Assembly (NCBI RefSeq): GCF_017497975.1
Contig: NZ_JAGDEL010000032.1
Span: 1-57,052 of the forward strand
Direction: 5' to 3'
DNA length: 57,052 nt
Origin: Metabacillus bambusae
GTDB lineage: Bacteria; Bacillota; Bacilli; Bacillales; Bacillaceae
Under the pieces are notes generated by a model. The model saw only the letters and a program-made list of their open reading frames with translations, was not told the DNA's origin and did not search any database. The position numbers and the translations under genes are program-made. Shown one piece after another: positions 28,256-37,671 of this stretch (its first letter is position 1; each line of letters starts with the position of its first letter).

Positions 28256-30268
28256 TTGACAACATTACAAACGAAACAAGCTATTGCCCAATTAGCTATC
28301 AATACCATTAGAACATTATCCATTGACACAATTGAAAAAGCAAACTCTGGTCACCCAGGAATTACGATGGGAGCTGCTCCAATGGCTTATATATTGTGGG
28401 CGAAGGAAATGAATATAAATCCTACAAATCCAGAATGGATTAACCGTGATCGATTTATCCTGTCAGCTGGTCACGGATCAGCCCTTTTATATAGTATGCT
28501 TCATTTATTCGGATATGGCTTAACGATTGATGATTTGAAAAATTTTCGACAATGGGGAAGTAAAACACCTGGACATCCTGAATTTGGACATACAGCAGGT
28601 GTAGATGCAACAACAGGCCCACTTGGTCAAGGTATCGGGATGGCTGTTGGTATGGCTATGGCAGAATGTCATCTTGCTGAAACTTACAACAAAGAAAAAT
28701 TCAATGTTATAAACCATTATACATACAGCCTTTGTGGTGATGGTGATTTAATGGAAGGCGTATCTGCTGAAGCAGCTTCACTAGCAGGTCACTTAAAGTT
28801 AGGTCGATTAGTTGTATTATATGATTCAAATGACATTTCACTAGATGGTGACCTAAATCTATCTTTCTCTGAAAGTGTAGAAGATCGATTCAAAGCATAC
28901 AGATGGCAAGTCCTGCGTGTAGAAGACGGCAATGATATTGAAGCCATACAAAAAGCGATTCAAGAAGCAAAGGCAGATACAGAACGCCCTACTTTAATTG
29001 AGGTTAAAACAACAATTGGCTTCGGTTCTCCTAATAAGTCAGGTTCTGCAGCGAGTCATGGTGCACCTCTTGGAGAAGAGGAAGTTAAACTAACAAAAGC
29101 AGCCTATCAATGGGAAGCAGAAGAACCATTCTTTGTACCAGAAGAAGTAGAAAAGCATTTTGCAAGTATCGTAGAAAAAGGAAAAGCTACAGAACAAGCT
29201 TGGAATGAACTATTTGAAGGATACAAAGCAGCCTATCCTGAACTTGCAGCGCAATTTGAGTGTGCTATAAAAGGTGAACTTCTTGTGAATTGGAAAGAAG
29301 TCCTGCCTGTTTTTGAATCAGGTTCAAAAATAGCAACGAGAGCATCTTCAGGAAAAGTATTAAATGCAGCAGCAAATGCGATTCCTCAAATGATCGGCGG
29401 TTCTGCTGACCTTGCAGGGTCAAATAAAACATTGATTACGTCAGAAAAGAACTTTGCGTTAGACGGTTATGCAGCACGCAATATTTGGTTTGGTGTTCGT
29501 GAATTTGCGATGGGTTCAGCATTAAACGGGATGGTTCTTCACGGCGGTGTGAAAGTATTTGGGGCAACCTTCTTTGTTTTTTCTGATTACTTACGCCCAG
29601 CGATTCGTCTAGCCGCATTAATGAAGTTGCCGGTCACTTATGTATTTACTCATGACAGTATTGCTGTTGGGGAAGATGGACCAACTCACCAGCCAATCGA
29701 GCACTTAGCGGCATTACGTGCAATGCCTGGTATTTCAGTCATAAGACCAGCAGAGGCGAAGGAAACAGCTGCGGCATGGCGTTTAGCACTTGAAAGTCAA
29801 GATCACCCTACTGCTTTAGTATTAACTCGTCAAGATCTTCCAACTCTTAAGATTGATCAAGAACAAGTGTATGAAGGTGTAAAGAAGGGTGCTTATGTGG
29901 TGTCACAAGCAAAAGGAGAAGTAGCGGGTCTTTTACTTGCAACTGGTTCAGAAGTAACACTTGCTCTTGAAGCACAGCAAGTGTTGGAAAATGAAGGCGT
30001 ATATGTTTCTGTTGTCAGTATGCCAAGCTGGGATCTTTTCGAACAACAATCTGTAGAATATAAGGAAAGCGTGATTCCAAGTCATGTAACTGCACGTGTT
30101 GCGATCGAATTAGGCTCTAAATTTGGCTGGAGAGAATATGTCGGACAGACTGGAAAAACGATTACCATTGATCATTTTGGCGCATCTGCCCCAGCAAACA
30201 AATTACTGCAAGAATATGGATTTACAGTAGAAAATATTATAGAGACGTTTAAAATGATCGTTAAGTAA
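28256..30268 (+). CDS. tkt: Transketolase
   Basis: A ThDP-dependent enzyme of the pentose phosphate pathway, 670 residues. It has the N-terminal [12 protein letters not shown], the ThDP/Mg motif [20 protein letters not shown], and a C-terminal pyrimidine domain with [20 protein letters not shown] and MPSWDLFE. I chose TTG 28256, 9 nt behind AAGGAG, because the frame further upstream runs through the IS fragment. This is a pathway-specific paralogue: it sits beside PTS and transaldolase genes in an island, not at the core tkt locus. Confidence 0.93.
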   Translation: MTTLQTKQAIAQLAINTIRTLSIDTIEKANSGHPGITMGAAPMAYILWAKEMNINPTNPEWINRDRFILSAGHGSALLYSMLHLFGYGLTIDDLKNFRQWGSKTPGHPEFGHTAGVDATTGPLGQGIGMAVGMAMAECHLAETYNKEKFNVINHYTYSLCGDGDLMEGVSAEAASLAGHLKLGRLVVLYDSNDISLDGDLNLSFSESVEDRFKAYRWQVLRVEDGNDIEAIQKAIQEAKADTERPTLIEVKTTIGFGSPNKSGSAASHGAPLGEEEVKLTKAAYQWEAEEPFFVPEEVEKHFASIVEKGKATEQAWNELFEGYKAAYPELAAQFECAIKGELLVNWKEVLPVFESGSKIATRASSGKVLNAAANAIPQMIGGSADLAGSNKTLITSEKNFALDGYAARNIWFGVREFAMGSALNGMVLHGGVKVFGATFFVFSDYLRPAIRLAALMKLPVTYVFTHDSIAVGEDGPTHQPIEHLAALRAMPGISVIRPAEAKETAAAWRLALESQDHPTALVLTRQDLPTLKIDQEQVYEGVKKGAYVVSQAKGEVAGLLLATGSEVTLALEAQQVLENEGVYVSVVSMPSWDLFEQQSVEYKESVIPSHVTARVAIELGSKFGWREYVGQTGKTITIDHFGASAPANKLLQEYGFTVENIIETFKMIVK

Positions 30269-30373
30269 TTTCAGGTTCTTCTAGCGAAATTACTTTAACA
30301 AGACATCTTGTTTGGTTGCCATCGAATTTCCTTTATAAAAAGACAAATAAAATAGTTAAATATGGAGGCAAAT

Positions 30374-31042
30374 ATGAAATTTTTTATTGATACTGCAAAT
30401 CTTGAAGATATCAAAAAGGCATATAAAGTTGGTATTTTAGCTGGTGTAACAACCAATCCTTCTTTAGTAGCTAAAGAAGGTGTGAAATTTGAAGATCGGA
30501 TTGCTGAAATCTGTCAAGCAGTTCCACGTGTAGAATCTGTATCAGCTGAAGTAACTCCAGATGCACTTACAGCTGTGGACATGATTGCTCAAGCTGAAGA
30601 ATTAATCAAAATTAATGGCGGGGATGAAAAAGTTACTATTAAACTTCCTATGACATTAGCTGGTTTAGAAGCTTGCCGTTATCTTGCAGATAAAGGTGTT
30701 AAAACGAATGTTACACTTATTTTTACTGTAAACCAGGCGCTTTTGGCTGCACGTGCTGGGGCTACATATGTTTCCCCATTTTTAGGACGATTGGATGATA
30801 TTTCTGAAGATGGTGTACAATTAGTAACCAAGATTGCTGAACTATTTCGCATTCAAAACTTAGACTCACAAATTATTGCAGCATCTGTTCGGCATCCTGA
30901 TCATGTAACTCGTGTAGCTATGGCTGGTGCTCACATTGCAACTGTTCCTTATAGTGTCATTGAGCAGCTTTCTAAGCACCCACTAACCGATCAAGGCATG
31001 GAAAAATTTGCGGCAGATTGGGAAAAAGTGAATAATAAATAA
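30374..31042 (+). CDS. Transaldolase / fructose-6-phosphate aldolase-like (TalC type)
   Basis: A 222-residue class I aldolase of the small TalC/FSA subfamily. The Schiff-base Lys lies in [14 protein letters not shown] at about residues 87-100. [29 protein letters not shown] and [15 protein letters not shown] are typical. The start is ATG 30374 behind GGAGG; the upstream ATG at 30362 overlaps the SD. With transketolase it would rearrange sugar phosphates from the PTS cargo. FSA activity cannot be told from transaldolase by eye. Confidence 0.9.
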   Translation: MKFFIDTANLEDIKKAYKVGILAGVTTNPSLVAKEGVKFEDRIAEICQAVPRVESVSAEVTPDALTAVDMIAQAEELIKINGGDEKVTIKLPMTLAGLEACRYLADKGVKTNVTLIFTVNQALLAARAGATYVSPFLGRLDDISEDGVQLVTKIAELFRIQNLDSQIIAASVRHPDHVTRVAMAGAHIATVPYSVIEQLSKHPLTDQGMEKFAADWEKVNNK

Positions 31043-31192
31043 GATAGCCATTTGATATGACTTGTATACCTATGCATATCTCATGTGGAATTTACTTCAT
31101 AAAGAGTAATGGTAAGAGAAAAGTAAAGAGTGTGGATGTGGAGTTAATTCAAGATTTAAATTTGCAAGAGAAAGTAGCCTTGCCATCCTGAG

Positions 31193-31312
31193 TTATACCA
31201 TTTTAATGAGTATCAGATATCCTGGTTGTCGCTTTGTTTTGGCAAAGATGAAGTCCTGATTATTGTAAGTATCACCTAATTGTTGAATGAACTTCTCTTG
31301 ATTCACTGCATT
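31193..31312 (-). pseudogene. Tyrosine integrase internal fragment (int scrap in island 2)
   Basis: Minus-strand reading gives NAVNQEKFIQQLGDTYNNQD and then FIFAKTKRQPGYLILIKMV. Integrases have the pattern Q...LG..YNDQ.FIFA....PGYP just before the FENRM segment seen in int 2. Nothing else of the gene remains. It marks an internal junction between the PTS part and the dus/aromatic part of island 2. The rest of 31043-31775 holds no gene that I can support. Confidence 0.6.
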
Positions 31313-31354
31313 TGTAACCCCAAAAAACTTTTAATAAAATAAATAATTTGCTAG

Positions 31355-31406
31355 TCCGACCCTGATTTCGTGAAAAAATACTTTTGCGATTTCGGGGTCT
31401 TTTCGT
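31355..31406 (+). terminator. Terminator-like inverted repeat
   Basis: GACCCTGATTTCG and CGATTTCGGGGTC pair imperfectly across a 16-nt loop and are followed by TTTTCG. It lies behind the talC transcription unit and the integrase scrap. A possible -10 TATAAT for the next gene is at 31521. Confidence 0.45.
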
Positions 31407-31775
31407 TGTTTACGTGTTTTCAATGATACGTTTTACTTTCATTGAGTTCATTATAAAATACTGCCTAATCAATCTTTAAATGTTCTTTCAATCTCTTGAT
31501 TTCTTTTATAAGTTATACTGTATAATAGTGTAATTAATCCGGGATTTTTTAAATACTTTGCATTTTTAGTACTGTAATACTAAACCTAATATTTAAAATG
31601 AAGATAGGGGATAAAAGTATGAATGCAGTTATGGATTTAAGGAAATGAAACTGGAGTGTGTTTGATAATAAGTTATTAAGCATGATATAAGTGTAAAAGA
31701 AGTGGAACATTTGGCTTTATATTTTTTGACCGAGAGTTTGAAGTTGTATCCATAGTGAGAGGATTTGAGTTTGAA

Positions 31776-32759
31776 ATGATAGATAATTTTTGGCGTGATT
31801 TACCACGACCATTTTTTGTACTTGCACCAATGGAAGATGTGACAGATGTTGTTTTTCGTCACGTAGTAAGTGAAGCCGGTCGACCGGATGTATTTTTCAC
31901 AGAGTTTACAAACTCGGATAGCTATTGTCATCCTGAGGGCATGAAAAGTGTGCGTGGCCGTTTGATTTTTACAGAAGATGAACAGCCAATGGTGGCACAT
32001 ATTTGGGGGGATAATCCCGAATATTTCCGTCAAATGAGTATTGGCATGGCAGAGCTAGGATTTAAAGGCATCGATATTAATATGGGCTGCCCTGTACCGA
32101 ATGTGGCATCAAGAGGGAAAGGTAGTGGCCTTATTCTGCGTCCAGACGTTGCGGCAGAACTTATTCAAGCAGCAAAAGCGGGTGGACTGCCTGTCAGCGT
32201 GAAAACACGACTTGGCGATAAGGAGGTTCAGGAGTGGGAGGAGTGGCTAACGCATATTTTAAAACAGGATATTGCGAACCTTTCTATTCATTTACGTACA
32301 AGAAAGGAAATGAGCCAAGTAGATGCGCATTGGGAGCTAATTCCGGAAATCAAAAAATTACGTGACCGCATCGCACCAAATACGCTACTAACAATCAATG
32401 GAGACATTCCTGACCGTCAAACTGGGCTGCAGCTTGCTGAACAATATGGTATTGATGGCGTTATGATCGGGCGAGGTATTTTTAAAAATCCTTTTGCTTT
32501 TGAAAAAGAGCCAAAAGAGCATAGCAGTAAAGAATACCTTGATCTTTTAAGACTGCAGCTTGATCTTCAAGATCAATATGCGGAAGCACTGCCACGTTCA
32601 ATCACAGGGCTTCATCGCTTTTTTAAAATTTATGTCAAAGGATTCCGTGGAGCTGGTGAATTAAGAAATCAATTGATGAACACGAAATCAACAGATGAAG
32701 TGCGTGCATTGCTTGATAACTTTGAAAAAAATGTTGATGGGACGGGGACAGTGAAATGA
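31776..32759 (+). CDS. tRNA-dihydrouridine synthase family protein
   Basis: An FMN-dependent Dus-type TIM barrel of 328 residues that reduces uridine in tRNA D-loops. The N-terminus [19 protein letters not shown], the active Cys in [20 protein letters not shown] (about residues 95-114), SVKTRLG and the phosphate loop [13 protein letters not shown] are present. I chose ATG 31776; the GTG at 31755 would lie before the GAGAGG SD. The core chromosome normally has its own dus genes, so this island copy is probably an extra paralogue. Confidence 0.88.
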   Translation: MIDNFWRDLPRPFFVLAPMEDVTDVVFRHVVSEAGRPDVFFTEFTNSDSYCHPEGMKSVRGRLIFTEDEQPMVAHIWGDNPEYFRQMSIGMAELGFKGIDINMGCPVPNVASRGKGSGLILRPDVAAELIQAAKAGGLPVSVKTRLGDKEVQEWEEWLTHILKQDIANLSIHLRTRKEMSQVDAHWELIPEIKKLRDRIAPNTLLTINGDIPDRQTGLQLAEQYGIDGVMIGRGIFKNPFAFEKEPKEHSSKEYLDLLRLQLDLQDQYAEALPRSITGLHRFFKIYVKGFRGAGELRNQLMNTKSTDEVRALLDNFEKNVDGTGTVK

Positions 32760-32887
32760 TGTAACTCTAAAAAAAGTTAGAGGAAAAAAGGTCTCAAGAA
32801 TGTAATAAACCCACCAGCACCCTTGTGTTGCCACTTACATTCTGCACATTGTGAGGCTATGGAGAAAATTGAATTGGTATGAGAGTA

Positions 32888-32922
32888 ACAGGCTTGTCCA
32901 TTAGCGATAAGTCTGTTTTTCC
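32888..32922 (+). terminator. Hairpin terminator downstream of dus
   Basis: ACAGGCTT and AAGTCTGT pair with one G-U across the loop and are followed by TTTTTCC. Another inverted pair, AGAATGTAA/TTACATTCT, brackets 32797-32846 and is unexplained. Confidence 0.45.
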
Positions 32923-32982
32923 GTAATTTGAGTGGTATCAGTAACTGTCTTTCTTTGCGTCTTTACTAATAATATTACGGAG

Positions 32983-33150
32983 TTATTCCCAAACATATAG
33001 ATTATCCTCTGTATCATCAATGTTAAATCCAAGTCTCATTGCAAAACCTACTTATCTTATCAAAATCAGAATTTAAACCTTTAGTTTTAATTGTTGAAGA
33101 TGGTTTTGTTAATAAGTATTCGTACATTTCCTGATGACAATATAAAGAGC
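32983..33150 (-). pseudogene. Frameshifted remnant of an unidentified gene
   Basis: The minus strand reads CHQEMYEYLLTKPSSTIKT, then KGLNSDFDKISRF. After a single frame change it reads AMRLGFNIDDTEDNLYVWE and stops. Composition and continuity look like protein, but I do not recognise the family. No start is visible. It lies just behind the 3' end of the cupin regulator gene. Confidence 0.35.
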
Positions 33151-33193
33151 CAGGATTATTAGAAAAAAATCCTAGCTTTAGGTTAAACTTTTT

Positions 33194-33730
33194 TTAAAGT
33201 TCTAAGTCTTCGGTATAGATAGCGATTAAAATTTCGGCGGTGTCATCTCCAATATTTTTAACGTAGTGAGGGACACTTGCGCACCAGCTGAAAGTGTCTC
33301 CCTGTTGTAAAATATAGGAGTCTTCTCCTTGTTCTGCGAGAATTTTCCCCTTTAGGACCAAGTGGCATTCTTCCCCTTCATGTGCATTTTTTTCCCCTGT
33401 AGATGCACCGGAGGGGATTTCCACCAATCTAATGCTTAATCCACCTCTTGAAGCTAAATGCTCTACCTTTAAATTGGACTCCTTAGAAGTTGTTACTTCT
33501 CGTTCATTTTTTCGTATAACCGTCATGTGTTCATCTTTTTCTAAAAGAAGGTAGGGTAAAGGAACCTTTAAAAAAGCTGCGATTGTTTGTAAGGTAGTGA
33601 TTGATGGTGAAGTGTTATTATTTTCAACATTACTTATAAACCCCTTCGAAAGACCAGTTTCCTCACACATTTGTGCAATCGTTATTTTTTTTCTATTTCT
33701 AATGGCACGTATTTTAGAGCCGATATCCAT
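33194..33730 (-). CDS. XRE-family transcriptional regulator with C-terminal cupin
   Basis: A 178-residue regulator. The N-terminal HTH (about 5-60) contains MCEETGLSKGFISNVENN, and a C-terminal cupin (about 100-175) contains HEGEECHLVLKGK and LQQGDTFSWCASVPHYVKN with His/Glu ligands. Such proteins usually repress catabolic or stress genes and release on binding a small ligand. Start ATG 33730 behind GAGGTG. It diverges from the aromatic cassette, so it most likely controls that cassette and itself. Confidence 0.88.
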   Translation of the reverse strand: MDIGSKIRAIRNRKKITIAQMCEETGLSKGFISNVENNNTSPSITTLQTIAAFLKVPLPYLLLEKDEHMTVIRKNEREVTTSKESNLKVEHLASRGGLSIRLVEIPSGASTGEKNAHEGEECHLVLKGKILAEQGEDSYILQQGDTFSWCASVPHYVKNIGDDTAEILIAIYTEDLEL

Positions 33731-33775
33731 GTTAATCACCTCAGATTGTTTCCTAATAGTAAACTTTATTTCATA

Positions 33776-33820
33776 TTAACAAAAAATCCGTTGACAATCC
33801 ATTTTTGTTTTTGGTATTTT
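33776..33820 (+). promoter_or_regulatory. Promoter with AACAAAAA/TTTTTGTT operator-like arms
   Basis: TTGACA at 33791-33796 and TATTTT at 33815-33820 (18-nt spacer) face the esterase gene. AACAAAAAAT at 33779 and ATTTTTGTT at about 33801 form an inverted pair around the -35. The regulator gene diverges from here, so this is the expected operator. The binding role is inferred. Confidence 0.5.
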
Positions 33821-33924
33821 ATAAGAGAACAAAAATTCATATAGGAAAACTTTAAAAAGACAAACATTTTATTATGTATTATTTTTTTATATCAAATCAT
33901 GTTATATACGAGGAGGTTTTGCTA

Positions 33925-34569
33925 TTGGAAACTGAAATGATTTATGAACTTCGCCGTCCTAAGAATATGATTCCAGGGAAAAAGTATCCCGCATTGTTTG
34001 TTATGCATGGTATAGGAAGCAATGAAAAAAATATGCTTTCATTTGTTAATGGTCTAGAGGATTCCTTCTTTATTTTTAGTGTAAGGGGACATTTGACTCA
34101 AGGACCGGGATTTGCTTACTTTACAATCCAGGGGTATGGAAAACCACATCGAGAAGTATTTGATGACGGAATCAATAAATTAGCTAAGTTTATTGATTAT
34201 GCCTCAATAAATTATGAAATCGACCCAGAGCAATTATATTTGATGGGCTTTAGCCAAGGAGCCATTGTTTCCATGACATTAGCACTCACCCTTGGAAACA
34301 AAATTAAGGGTGTAGTAGCGCTAAGTGGTTATATTCCTCAATTTGTAAAGGAGGAATACACGATCAACCTAGGGAAGCATTTATCAGTGTTTATCTCACA
34401 CGGGGAATATGATCAGGTCCTGCCATATGAGTGGGGTAAAGAAAATGTCGATTATTTTACTAAGCTTGGGGTGCCCGTGACTTTTAAATCTTATCCGGAA
34501 GGGCACACAGTATCCGAAAAAAATTTTCAGGATTTTCAATCTTGGATTTTAAATGATTTACTAAGATAA
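33925..34569 (+). CDS. Alpha/beta-hydrolase esterase (phospholipase/carboxylesterase, MhqD-like)
   Basis: A 214-residue alpha/beta hydrolase with the nucleophile elbow LMGFSQGAIVS (Ser), the HG oxyanion region VMHGIGSNEKNM, and the acid/His pair in HGEYDQVLPYEWG and YPEGHTVS. I chose TTG 33925, 8 nt behind GAGGAGG; a longer frame from 33874 would place that SD inside the gene. The family includes MhqD of the B. subtilis quinone-stress regulon. It is the first gene of the aromatic cassette. Confidence 0.85.
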   Translation: METEMIYELRRPKNMIPGKKYPALFVMHGIGSNEKNMLSFVNGLEDSFFIFSVRGHLTQGPGFAYFTIQGYGKPHREVFDDGINKLAKFIDYASINYEIDPEQLYLMGFSQGAIVSMTLALTLGNKIKGVVALSGYIPQFVKEEYTINLGKHLSVFISHGEYDQVLPYEWGKENVDYFTKLGVPVTFKSYPEGHTVSEKNFQDFQSWILNDLLR

Positions 34570-34607
34570 TTAATCCAAAATACAAAAAATAGGGAGATAA
34601 ATAAAAG

Positions 34608-35387
34608 ATGATGCCATCATTATTTATTGCTCACGGTGCACCATTACTTGCGATTGAAAATAACGATTATACAAAATTTTTAAATACATTAGGTCAAAAC
34701 CTTCCTCGCCCAAAAGCTGTTGTTTTGTTTTCAGCCCATTGGGAATCCAAGGTTCAACAGGTAAGCAGAGTTGAACAATATAGTACGATATATGATTTCG
34801 GCAATTTTGATCCATCCTTATTTACAATCCAGTATCCTGCTCGCGGGAATTGGGACATTGCGAACGAAATTGAAGACCTTTTTATTAAAAATGATATTTC
34901 TTTTAAAAATGACACAACTCGTGGTTTAGATCACGGGGCATGGGTAGTTCTTCGTCTGCTTTTTCCGAATGCTGATATTCCGGTTATTTCTATGTCAGTG
35001 AATCCAAATCTTACACCTGATGAGCAATATAAAATCGGTAAATCTCTATCTGAGTTAAGAGAAAAGGATATTTTAATCATCGCCAGTGGGGGAACCGTTC
35101 ATAATTTAAGAGCCTTAAAGTGGGCTGACAATGGAGAGGTTGATTCATGGGCACTTGAATTTGATGATTGGTTAGCAAGAAATCTTGAAAACTGGGATTT
35201 ACAATCACTATTTCATTATGATTCCCTTGCTCCTCATGCATCATTTGCGGTACCACCATTCGGAAATGAGCATTTTATTCCAATCTTTTATGCAATGGGT
35301 ACAGCTGACAATAATCCAAAAGCTACTTCACTTCATCGTAGTTTTCGATATGGAAATCTTAGTCACAGTATTTGGCAATTTGGATAA
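34608..35387 (+). CDS. Extradiol ring-cleavage dioxygenase, LigB/YgiD (DODA) type
   Basis: A class III extradiol dioxygenase of 259 residues. The ligand and catalytic motifs are FIAHGAPLLA (His), VVLFSAHWES (His), GLDHGAWVVLRLLFP (His) and IIASGGTVHNLR (His). These enzymes use Fe or Zn to open catechol-type rings with O2. It follows the esterase gene and precedes a 2-oxopent-4-enoate-type hydratase and a tautomerase, which fits a meta-cleavage route. The substrate is unknown. Confidence 0.88.
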   Translation: MMPSLFIAHGAPLLAIENNDYTKFLNTLGQNLPRPKAVVLFSAHWESKVQQVSRVEQYSTIYDFGNFDPSLFTIQYPARGNWDIANEIEDLFIKNDISFKNDTTRGLDHGAWVVLRLLFPNADIPVISMSVNPNLTPDEQYKIGKSLSELREKDILIIASGGTVHNLRALKWADNGEVDSWALEFDDWLARNLENWDLQSLFHYDSLAPHASFAVPPFGNEHFIPIFYAMGTADNNPKATSLHRSFRYGNLSHSIWQFG

Positions 35388-35414
35388 TATTTAATAAAAA
35401 TGGAGAAAAAAAGA

Positions 35415-36185
35415 ATGAACCTACATCTCATAGCTAATGAAATTCACCGCCATCAAAAAAGTGCACTTGAAATGGAAAAAATCTCATTACGGTTCCCCTC
35501 TATTACTCTTGAAGATGCTTATAAAATTCAAGAAATTAACACGGAAAAAGAATTACAAGCTGGCGATCGTTTTGTTGGCTGGAAAATGGGGTTAACCAGT
35601 TTCGCGAAGCAACAATCAGTAGGAGTAAATCAGCCCATTTATGGAAGATTGCTAAAGTCAATGGAGATGGCCAATAAGGAACTTTCTTTAGAGGGTTTGA
35701 TTCATCCGCGATTGGAGCCGGAATTTGCTTTCTTAATAAATAAAAAACTCAAAGGAAATAATGTGACTGAGCAAGAGGTTTGGCAGGCGACTGAGGGTAT
35801 AATGACTGCAATTGAGGTAATTGACAGTCGGTATAAAGATTTTTCATTTAACCTCATTGATGTCATTGCAGATAATGCTTCTAGTGCAAAATTTTTTCTT
35901 TCCGAACAAATATATATACCTAATAAGTTTCAATGGGAAAAAGCGAAGGTTCGAATGAAGTTAAACGGTAGAGTAGTTCAAGAAGGAGAAGGTTCAGCCG
36001 TTTTGGGAAATCCTGTTCGTTCGGTGATTGAATTGGTCAGAATGTTACATTCCTCTGGGCTTTGTATTGAACCTGGGATGATTGTACTAACCGGTGGAAT
36101 AACAGAAGCAGTTCATGTTTTTAGTGGGGATTCCATTGAGGTTGAATTTGTTGAGTTGGATAAAATTGATTTAACTGTCATTTAA
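35415..36185 (+). CDS. 2-keto-4-pentenoate hydratase-like protein (MhpD/DmpE family)
   Basis: A 256-residue protein of the FAH-related hydratase/decarboxylase family. It has VGWKMGLTSFAKQQ, the metal-site region RLEPEFAFLINK and IEVIDSRYKDF, and ends with GDSIEVEFVEL. Family members hydrate 2-hydroxypenta-2,4-dienoates in meta-cleavage pathways or decarboxylate 4-oxalocrotonate. I chose ATG 35415, 9 nt behind GGAG; the ATG at 35400 overlaps the SD. It fits the step after ring cleavage. Confidence 0.88.
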   Translation: MNLHLIANEIHRHQKSALEMEKISLRFPSITLEDAYKIQEINTEKELQAGDRFVGWKMGLTSFAKQQSVGVNQPIYGRLLKSMEMANKELSLEGLIHPRLEPEFAFLINKKLKGNNVTEQEVWQATEGIMTAIEVIDSRYKDFSFNLIDVIADNASSAKFFLSEQIYIPNKFQWEKAKVRMKLNGRVVQEGEGSAVLGNPVRSVIELVRMLHSSGLCIEPGMIVLTGGITEAVHVFSGDSIEVEFVELDKIDLTVI

Positions 36186-36202
36186 TAATTGAGAGGTTTA
36201 AA

Positions 36203-36397
36203 ATGCCAATTGTTCAGGTACACTTGCTTGAGGGCAGATCGAAAGAATTAAAACAGCAATTGATTTCAGAGATTACGGCAGTAGTTAGCCGGACGTTAGG
36301 TAACTCACCTGAAACAATCAGAGTATTATTACATGACGTACCACATGAAAATTGGGGTGTAGCTGGTTTGCCAATGAGTAATAGACGAGATAATTAA
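36203..36397 (+). CDS. 4-oxalocrotonate tautomerase family protein
   Basis: A 64-residue tautomerase with the catalytic N-terminal proline (MPIVQVHLLEGRSKELK) and Arg residues in the helix and in ETIRVLLHD; the C-terminus ENWGVAGLPMSNRRDN is typical. It isomerises 2-hydroxymuconate-type dienols. It lies 17 nt behind the hydratase gene in the same operon. Confidence 0.92.
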   Translation: MPIVQVHLLEGRSKELKQQLISEITAVVSRTLGNSPETIRVLLHDVPHENWGVAGLPMSNRRDN

Positions 36398-36491
36398 GTA
36401 ACAATTATATATATTTTTCTCATTTATCTCAAATTAATAATAATCAGTTTTGAGATTTATTTTACGCCTTTGCTGGAGGTAATATACTGCT

Positions 36492-36889
36492 ATGAGAAAA
36501 GAAGAGGGAGTTAAAAATACAGGAATAGAAATCGGGCTCTATACACTTGGGGATATAGGTCCGATCCCCATACTAGCAGGACAATTAGTGCCCAGCAAAG
36601 AATGAAGGAAATAATTGAAGCGGCAAAACTCGCTGATGAAGCTAGACTAGATGTGTTTTGGTGTAGGAGAACATCATCGATTAGACTATGCTACTTCCGC
36701 ACCCCCGGTAGTTTTAGCTGCTATTGCTTAAATAACCAAACGAATTAGATTAACAAGCGCAACCACCGTGTTAAGCACTGTTGACCCACTGATATAGGTG
36801 GCATGCCGTTTAAGAAAGTGGCTGAGGGTATTGAGTTGTTGGCTACCGAGATTGCTCCTGCCGTTCGGAAAGAAATAAGTAAAACTTAA
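36492..36889 (+). pseudogene. Luciferase-like monooxygenase, internally deleted
   Basis: The start encodes an LLM flavin oxidoreductase: GIEIGLYTLGDIG, then with a frameshift QQRMKEIIEAAKLADEAR, and in another frame GEHHRLDYATSAPPVVLAAI. After ATTVLSTVDP it jumps to the C-terminal segment GGMPFKKVAEGIELLATEIA. Some 200 residues of the barrel are missing. LLM proteins use FMNH2, so this gene may once have worked with the FMN reductase at 37672. It is nonfunctional now. About 130 nt of AT-rich noncoding DNA separates it from doxX. Confidence 0.8.
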
Positions 36890-37026
36890 GGAATAGATTA
36901 CATCAATTGGTCGTGGACTAATAAGAATTAGTGCTAATTTTGTTCTAAATTACTTTGAATTCATAATTCTTATAATTAAAATAAATAATCAAAATTTTAA
37001 ATACCATATTAGGGAGGAAATACACA

Positions 37027-37452
37027 ATGTTGTTAAAAAACGAAATCGGAGCACTTATTTTACGAGTAACATTAGGCGCATTATTTTTAGTTCATGGAGT
37101 TGTAAAATTCCAGGGGGGAATTGAAAATATCGTAGGCTGGTTCAGCAGTATTGAATTACCAGGATTTATGGCTTATGGAGTTGCATTGCTTGAAATTATT
37201 GGTGGCATCGCATTAATTATTGGGTTGGGAACAAGGATTGTTTCTACTTTATTTTCTTTACTAATGATTGGTGCAATATTAAAGGTAAAACTTTCAGTTG
37301 GATTATTAGGAAATGGTCAAATGGCAGGATATGAATTAGATTTAGGATTTTTGGCAATGGCAGTATATCTTGTAATCAGCGGTAGCAAGTTTTTATCTAT
37401 CGATCAACTATTTTCTAAAAAGGATTCAAATGAATTAAGAAAAGCTGCTTAA
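37027..37452 (+). CDS. DoxX family membrane protein
   Basis: A 141-residue protein with four predicted membrane helices. The motif RVTLGALFLVHGVVKFQGG at the N-terminus and LEIIGGIALIIGLGTR are characteristic of DoxX/DoxD-like proteins, including MhqP of the quinone-stress regulon. ATG behind AGGGAGG. Its place between two broken LLM segments and an FMN reductase suggests a redox or quinone-detoxification setting. The molecular role is not known. Confidence 0.88.
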   Translation: MLLKNEIGALILRVTLGALFLVHGVVKFQGGIENIVGWFSSIELPGFMAYGVALLEIIGGIALIIGLGTRIVSTLFSLLMIGAILKVKLSVGLLGNGQMAGYELDLGFLAMAVYLVISGSKFLSIDQLFSKKDSNELRKAA

Positions 37453-37488
37453 GAATGATTGTAGATTGTAGGATTACATCAGCGTTTT

Positions 37489-37617
37489 ATGGAACAGATC
37501 GATATAGGCAGAGTCCCATTTTAGAAAATAGCAGAGGGAATTGAATTGTTAGCGACGGAGGTAGCTCCAATCGTTCAGAGTGAAACAAATAAAGTAAAAA
37601 ACGTACAGGTGGTGTAA
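37489..37617 (+). pseudogene. Luciferase-like monooxygenase, C-terminal remnant (second copy)
   Basis: Codons from ATG 37489 read EQIDIGRVPF, an in-frame TAG, then KIAEGIELLATEVAPIVQS. This is the same C-terminal segment as in the pseudogene at about 36805-36889. It lacks all the rest and has its own stop, so it cannot be functional. The two LLM ends flank doxX, which suggests a tandem duplication followed by deletion. Confidence 0.7.
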
Positions 37618-37671
37618 ATAATGGCTTTTTTAGACAAATTATTTGGGAAACAATCGAAGGAGGAAGAATCT

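Noticed and set aside
32797-32846. AGAATGTAA/TTACATTCT pair as an IS element
   Set aside because: Only nine-base arms around 32 bp with no copies elsewhere in the window and no transposase; left unexplained.
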